In this document: positions 57,921 to 64,000 of the stretch, piece after piece
How positions within the stretch are numbered: position 1 is the first letter of the stretch
Layout: every line of letters starts with the position of its first letter
From: Ailanthus altissimus
Lineage: Eukaryota > Streptophyta > Magnoliopsida > Sapindales > Simaroubaceae
Direction of reading: 5' to 3'
DNA length: 64,000 nucleotides
Assembly: GCA_946807835.1 (NCBI GenBank)
Contig: OX327706.1
Span: forward strand, 24,045,001 to 24,109,000
The notes under the pieces: model-generated
Database searches by the model: none
What the model saw: the letters and a program-made list of their open reading frames with translations, nothing else
Told to the model about the DNA's origin: nothing
Made by a program: the position numbers and the translations under genes

Positions 57921-59167
57921 GTCATTTTTATAATAATTACAAAAAAAATCTTTTTAAATTATACAATCAAACAATCTAATGTAAATTAAAAGATCTTTTT
58001 TAATTGATAATTAAATAGCCATCAATTGTTTTTGTCAAAAATTTTATATGTAAAAATTCAATTTAAAAAAAATTGATTGTAAAAGGTCTTAGTTTAAAAG
58101 CCAATGTGTTAAATTTTTATTTAAAATTATGTTCATACATGATTTTAAATTAGAGATCAACGAATAGTTAACACCGTAATCAAGTATGTAATAAACGGAT
58201 GAAAATAAAAAGTTAAAAGGAAAAAGGGTACAAAATCACAAGGAGACAAATTTTTGGGTGTGAAACATAGAATTCTCAGCACTGCAATGCTAGAAATATA
58301 GTGTCGCAACGTTAATACGAGATCGCACAAATTCCACGGCATCTAATTTCAAAAAACTTTTGTTTTTAACTCGGATTACTTCTTCGAGTGGGATTTGAAC
58401 TTCTACACGTATGAATTATTATTTCAACTAGAAATAAATTTTTTATGAACATTTTAAACATTATAAAATTCTTTTGTAACCCCTTTAAAATAATCAAACA
58501 TCAAAGAAAAACTCTAAGAAAAAAAATAAAGAGCTAAAAAGCTTTAAACACTAATGTACAGAGAGAGAGAGTATCATAAAAGTGTCAGAGATTTGAGTGA
58601 TAAAAAAACATTGATAGATTCTTAAGAACTCATCTATTGATTGCATTCCTTAATTATTTATTAAAAAAGATTTTTGTAATATGAGTTCTTATCAACTAAT
58701 AAAAGAAAACAAGATCTCATGATTCACTATGAACGTAAGTAATTGTTATTGAACCACACAAGTTTCTTGTGTGACTATGTGATTGTTTATTTTTTTATCT
58801 TGATATTTTCTCATTTTTTATTACTTGTATTTGAAGTCTTTCACAAAAAATTAAAAAAAAATTAAAATACACACTAAAAACTCCAACATAACTAAATGAA
58901 CCTAAAGCATTGAACTAAAAATAATTTATTCGTGACTTATCCCAATACCGAACACCCCATGAATATTAATAAGAATATTATTATATATATAGTTGAGATA
59001 TAAAATTTATATTCAAATAATATGTCATGTGACTATCACTTATTAAATAGTTGTTAACTCTTTATTTTTTTTTAATATTACAATTATACAATATCAACTA
59101 ATAATTAATGCATTAAATATTATATTATTTAAAATATAAATTTATATTCCAATTATATATTCTCAAT
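57921..59167. other. Gene-free stretch
   Basis: AT-rich. A small GC-richer patch at 58270-58340 carries 'cagcactgcaatgctag'. The minus-strand frame across it has no recognisable motif. No gene seen. Confidence 0.45.
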
Positions 59168-59821
59168 TGTTGGAAAATTGGACACGTATGAAGAAGTATA
59201 AGACGTGTGAGACACGAAGGGGGAAGCAAAACGAGACTTAAAGACGTGAAGGAAGCAAGAAAACGCGGAAGGAGCTACAGGGCTGAGCGCTGCGGCGCCC
59301 AGGATAGTAACCCAGCGCTGAGCACGATTTTGGCTAGCGCAGCAGGTACCAGGGACGAGCGCTGCGGCGCTAGAAGCGTTAGAAGTTCGTTTTTCTTCGG
59401 GATTTCAAGTTTTGGAAAGTTTTGAACTTCCAAAACAAGTGGACTTTTACTCCAATAAGGAATAGGGTTAGTAGGCACGAAATACACTCTATATAAATAC
59501 TTGTAAACTCTTGATTTCAGATTAAGCATTAAGAAAAACTCTAAGAGACGAGAAGAACTAGATAAACACTAAGTGCTTGTGTGCGCTAGAGTGAAACCGT
59601 TGTTTGGGTGATTATTGTTTGTGGTAGAGTAATGGTTCACTAAACGTTTAGGTCCTTTTGAGGGTTTTTCATTAAATTTTCATTGTAAAATTTTTAAGGA
59701 GTTATAATAAAAGAGGTTAAAATTTTTAAATCTACCGTGGACATAAATAATTAGTTGAATCATATAAAATTGTGTTGTACTCTTTTATTTTTATTTTAAA
59801 TTTTTATTATTTTTTGCTGAC
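59168..59821 (+). mobile_element. LTR of the family seen at 1.1-2.3 kb, opposite strand
   Basis: Begins TGTTGGAAAATTGG and ends '..gctgaca'. The part 59190-59530 matches the complement of 1990-2320, including 'gtgtgagacacgaaggggga' and 'aacaagtggacttttactcc', the GC-rich cassette and 'gtttgcactaagtgc'-type sequence. It lacks the central ~200-bp block with 'cttagtatct' repeats, and no second LTR or interior is visible. Solo or truncated. Overlapping ORFs on both strands are not genes. Confidence 0.65.
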
Positions 59822-60254
59822 AGATTATTTTACTATATAATAAAATTAAGACTCTAAATTAAATTTTAAATTTTTCACTTTAATATAATTAAAAAAAAAA
59901 AGCATCTCCTCTCGCAACACCAACCTTACTCAATTACTAGAGTGCCTAAAGACTGACACTGATACCACGAACGACAACGCATTAACTTTTATTTTCTGAA
60001 TGAAAAGACAATATTAACGTAGTGTTCTCACAATTCGTAGTGCACCTAGTCTTGGCTACAAAACACACTAGCCAAACCCCCCAATTTCTTCTTTTAACTA
60101 CAGATCCAGGCACTATATTTAGTTATTTACCGACCGGCCCGAACTCCCCAAACCCGATCCGTATCAACAAATATCCAATCGATGCCTTTTATATTATTCA
60201 TAATCTGATCACCAAACCCTAGATTGTAACCAGAACCCGATCCTCTACGACAAC
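59822..60254 (+). promoter_or_regulatory. Promoter and 5' UTR of U1-70K, with telo-box
   Basis: 'aaaccctag' at 60214-60222 is a telo-box (AAACCCTA), a site common close to the start of plant housekeeping and RNA-processing genes. It lies 33 bases before the ATG and so would be within or next to the 5' UTR. The rest is AT-rich to about 59900, then mixed. Confidence 0.5.
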
Positions 60255-63200
60255 ATGGGAGACTACAACGATGCCTTCATGCGCAACCAAAACGCCGCCG
60301 TTCAGGCCCGTACCAAGGCCCAGAACCGCGCCAATGTCCTTCAGCTCAAGCTGGTTCGTTTTCTATTACGATTTGCTTTTGCTGCGTGATTTTTTTTCGA
60401 TTTTCGAGAGTTATTTTGAATACTGTAAATTTTAAGCTTGGTATTATGTTTAGATATTTTACTTTGTTGTAATTAGTGGTTGTTTTGAAATCGGTCTCCT
60501 AAGTATTTTTCATTTTGCTTTTTTTCTTTTCTTTTCTGTTGTGATTATTTCCGGTAGTAGGTTACTAGGTTTAATTGGTTGTATAAAGAAGATCCTCTTT
60601 TTCAGAACAAGAAAATAATAGAGGTGAATGTTTGTAGAAATATTTACTGATTTTGATTTCATAACTGTTTGTTAAGTATTCCTTAGAAAGCTTTTGGCGA
60701 TGCAAGAAAGCACTTTGAAATTGTTTGTTTTCTTGCTTGATTTGCTTTAGCAAGAAACATGAGATTGCAATTTGATAGCTCCCGGTACAAACACACAACT
60801 AACATAGGCTTTTATGGTATTGTTTGATATGTGTATCACATCACAATTAGGGGATAATGGATTTAACATTTTTGTCTAATTTGCTAATTGTGCAGATTGG
60901 GCAAAGCCACCCTACTGGCTTAACCACCAATCTTTTGAAGCTCTTTGAGCCTCGACCTCCGCTTGAGTATAAACCACCTCTGGAGAAAAGAAAATGCCCA
61001 CCGCTAACAGGTCTTGTTAAACTTTTGGTGATTGGTATGTTTTTTATTTTGATGTGACTTGTTGATTTGTTTTAAGTTGTAGTTAATTTTTCTCTGTATC
61101 AGGGATGGCGCAGTTTGTCAGTAAGTTTGCTGAGCCTGGAAATCCCGAGTATGCTCCTCCTGTACAGGAGGCTGAGATTCCTGTAAGATGTTACCTTGCA
61201 TTAAGTGCCTTATAATAAGCGTTCCTTTTTCCATTTTTATACACATTTTATCCATCACTTAATTGTGTGTGATGTGATGTCTGCTATTCTTCCTGCTTAT
61301 ATTTCTTGTTCTATATTCCATTTCTAATGTCAGTTTGAATGTTAATTCTCTTTTTTGAGAATGATACCTTTTAAGACTCTTCTCTACTTGTTATGTGAAT
61401 ATCCATTCAACTTGTTTAACAAAGTGTTGCAAGTAGATAACCTATTAACAGTTATTGAAAATATAATTGGTGATTAGATCTTCGTCTTTTCTAGTGTTTG
61501 GGATGGTATTATTCAAATTCAAACAATTTTACGCAGTTGGTAATCACAGGACATGAGAACGCAACAATTTGGTTCACAATTTTTTTTTGTAGACCTTTTA
61601 GTCTTTGCCACAAGGCTGTTATATTTACAGAGGTTCTTTAAAACAGCAACCTCTGAGTTCCCTTCTTTTATGATTGCCTTATTAAAGATCTGAAAAGTCT
61701 ATAGAGATGGTCACATTGGATGGAAATCAGACAAAGTTGTAGATCTGATTTAGATAAGCAAGAAAAAACTTCAAGCATTTGTTATTTATATTGCTTTTCT
61801 TTTGGGAGCTGGGGTAATTATGGTTTAGGACTTAATTTTCTCTTTCCTGATTTAAAAATTTAACTTGGGAATGATATGATTTGATAATGTGATGACTAAT
61901 GAATGAATCTGCACATTGATATTTCACTTCACTCTTGCAGATGCTGAATATTTCTTTCTTTTCTACTTTAATGTATTAGGTACATACATGCCTTTTGTCT
62001 TGTTATTTTGCAGTTGTTACTTTTTCCTGTGGTTGGACTTGAATTGAGGTCTATCTACAAGATAGTTTCTAAGATAGCAAACACATAAAAATTTCTAGTG
62101 AGTGGATACTATTTAATACATGAAAATTTTAGTTGACCGTGCAGGACCTGTACAGCTGTTTGGATATAGAAATATTCATCATGTGTGTGGCTCTTTTGTG
62201 TTGGCAAAGAAAATTTGGATATTATGTTCTTGATACAGTTTTGTTGATTCAGGCACAAAGGAGGGCTAGAATCCATAAGTTGCGACTAGAGAAGGGTGCA
62301 GAACAGGCTGCTGAAAGACTTAAGAACTGTAATGCCACCTTTCCTTTTATAAAAATGAGATGAATGTGGATTTGATGCTTTGTCTCAAAATTTTTTGCTT
62401 CTTTGATCAATTGCAGATGACCCTACTAATGACCCAAATATCTCAGGAGATCCGTACAAGACATTGTTTGTTGCTAGGCTTGTAAGTGATAATGTCCCAC
62501 TTCTTGTCTGTCTTCATGTTTTAATAACTTTTGCATTGATGACTAATTAATGACTTGTCTGCTTGCAGAGTTATGAGACAACCGAGAGTAAACTCAAAAG
62601 GGAGCTTGAGTCTTATGGACCAATTAAACGGGTAGGTATTTTTGAGCATCCTAAGCGGGTTTGGTAAGAGGTTATATACCACTTTGTCCTTTCCATTTCT
62701 TTCAAGAACAATTTGAGATTCATAATTTTGGATTCGAGCTTTTGAAACTGTATACAAGATGTTATTATTTTCAATTTTCAGTATTTTGAAACAAAAATTA
62801 ATTCGTTCCCGAACCATAAGTTTAGCTGTATAAATTTGTGTCCTGTTCATGCTTGTTTGGTTGGGTTCATGTGAACCAGTATAAAAGAAGATAAAAGTGC
62901 TGCTGTTGAATTAGTTTGATATCTACTCTGACTAAGTTGATTTAAAAATGGCTAAAAGTTGCAAGATTTTTGTGCCTGTCAAGTGTGTAGTTAGAGTTGC
63001 ATAGGGTATCTTCTGTTCAGCGTCTATGTCAATTATGAAATAGAGAATATTGAGCATCTCTATGTTCCATATTATATCACTGGATGGTGGAGTGTGCAAG
63101 TTGGAAATAATGGCACAGGTATCCACTGACTGCCTCTTTGCCAGTAAAAGTGTACAGTTTTGTTTCATTGATCCTTTGACAATTTTTCTTTTGATATAGC

Positions 63201-64000
63201 TGGATTTAGAAATCATCATGGGACAAGGGTTTTCTTCATTTTTTTTTTTCCGAAGAAAAAGAAAGGTATTCTTCCAATTTTTAGGTATTTTCTTTTAGCA
63301 TTAAGATTCATCGTATTAAGGTGACCCTGGTAAGGGGAGATTGATTACTCTTTTCCACCAATGGAATTCTTCTTCCCATTTCCTTACAAAACCAATACCA
63401 AAGAAGGTGCTTTATCCTGCACGGCAAAGCTGAGATTTTAAGTTGAGCAGAGCAGTGAAGCATTGTGCCTTTTGGCCTTTATTTCACTCTACAAAAGGAG
63501 ACAACTGTCTGTTCTTTTTCCAGCCCTGGGTAAAATATGTTGGAAGTATTAGCATCTCTCTCTTTCATTTGAAGATATAGTACATGAATTACTTGCTACT
63601 AAATTTTACTTTTGGCTTTAAAGGCTATCAAAAACATATCAGCAGTTGAGAAGATGTCCTGGTATTTTCTGTGTTACCTATATTATCTATCACTGTTTTG
63701 TCATTTAAAAAACAATATCCCTGGTAAGGGGAGGATTAGTATGTTCCACAATTGGTAATTTTGCTACGATCAGTTAGTCTGCAACTCTTGCAATGGTGGT
63801 GATTCATCTCGCGATGGCAAGCCCTATGATAAAAAGGTGAGCACGGCTAAATGAGGCATTGTGCCTGTCTGCCGTGCCATTTAGGATTTTTTTTCCCTAC
63901 CTTTTGTGTATAGTTGTCTAGCTACAGGAAGTATAGAGCATTAAGTTATAAAGTTTTTATTCTTCACAGATCTAATTTTCCTGTTAACTATGTTTCATAT
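60255..64000 (+). CDS. U1-70K: U1 snRNP 70 kDa protein (U1-70K), 5' part
   Basis: Core protein of the U1 snRNP, which recognises 5' splice sites in the nucleus. Six exons are in the window: 60255-60353, 60896-61010, 61103-61182, 62253-62328, 62417-62481 and 62569-62631. All are GT-AG with matching phases and encode 166 aa. The start MGDYNDAFMRNQNAAVQAR and the block LLKLFEPRPPLEYKPP followed by KRKCPP are the conserved U1-70K N terminus. MAQFVSKFAEPGNPEY and IHKLRLEKGAEQAAERLKNY follow. The RNA-binding domain opens with PYKTLFVARLSYETTESKLK (RNP2 = LFVARL, about 140-145) and ELESYGPIKR. The rest of the RRM and the Arg-rich tail lie beyond the window, after an intron starting at 62632 that is still open at 64000. 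Small ORFs inside introns are not genes. Confidence 0.95.
62632..64000 (+). other. Long intron 6 of U1-70K (incomplete)
   Basis: It follows the exon ending GPIKR with donor GTAGGT. None of the following 1369 bases encodes the expected RRM continuation (RNP1 block), so the intron is at least that long. In Arabidopsis U1-70K the intron at this place is also long and is alternatively retained; that is knowledge of the family, not seen here. The segment 'ccctggtaagggga' occurs twice (63325 and 63719). Confidence 0.75.

Noticed and set aside
60571..61057. Extra ORFs at U1-70K exon 2 and in intron 1.
   Set aside because: Exon 2 is part of U1-70K, and the frames extending into introns are read-through of the exon or chance frames.
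1..64000. A biosynthetic gene cluster or novel defence system.
   Set aside because: The recognised genes are unrelated in function (plastid membrane protein, F-box trio, receptor kinase, splicing factor), and the rest is transposon or gene-free DNA.

Overview
This is a eudicot-type plant nuclear sequence. It is strongly AT-rich, its genes are split by short GT-AG introns, and about half of it is eroded transposable elements. The predicted proteins (a plastid-targeted membrane protein, F-box proteins, a proline-rich PERK receptor kinase and the U1-70K splicing factor) are typical of flowering plants. The species cannot be told from the sequence. All recognised host genes lie on the + strand.

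Layout. 1-2.34 kb: the 5' end of a minus-strand LTR retrotransposon whose LTR/primer-site segment is duplicated in tandem. 3.7-12.1 kb: an old minus-strand Ty1/copia element with recognisable but broken gag, protease, integrase, RT and RNase H. 12.46-12.96 kb: a single-exon plastid membrane protein with an internal repeat. 14.5-17.1, 26.9-28.5 and 42.8-44.45 kb: three F-box/FBA paralogues sharing an intron position. They form a dispersed tandem array, and the middle copy is broken near its C terminus. Between copies 1 and 2 lie a compact LTR element (19.1-21.4 kb), a solo LTR (21.8-22.4 kb) and foldback elements (22.8-25.1 kb). Between copies 2 and 3 lies a nested set of insertions: a Gypsy element with both LTRs (about 31.3-40.96 kb) holds a Gypsy-type solo LTR (34340-39326, TSD ATAAC), which in turn holds a Copia-type solo LTR (35056-37303, TSD ATACC).

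46.95-50.70 kb: a complete eight-exon PERK gene (657 aa in my model). 50.7-59.2 kb: a gene-free AT-rich stretch with at least seven independent local tandem duplications. 59.2-59.8 kb: an LTR of the same family as the one at 1.1-2.3 kb, in the opposite orientation. 60.25-64 kb: the first six exons of U1-70K; the window ends inside its long sixth intron.

The genes do not form an operon or one pathway. They have separate roles in plastid membranes, SCF-type protein turnover, cell-wall/receptor signalling and pre-mRNA splicing. I found no new biosynthetic or defence system. The most notable observations are the dated nested insertions, the frameshifting 64-bp insertion in the middle F-box gene, recurrent GC-rich GCGCTGC-type cassettes in unrelated elements, quasi-palindromic tandem repeats inside foldback elements, and the cluster of tandem duplications in the gene desert.
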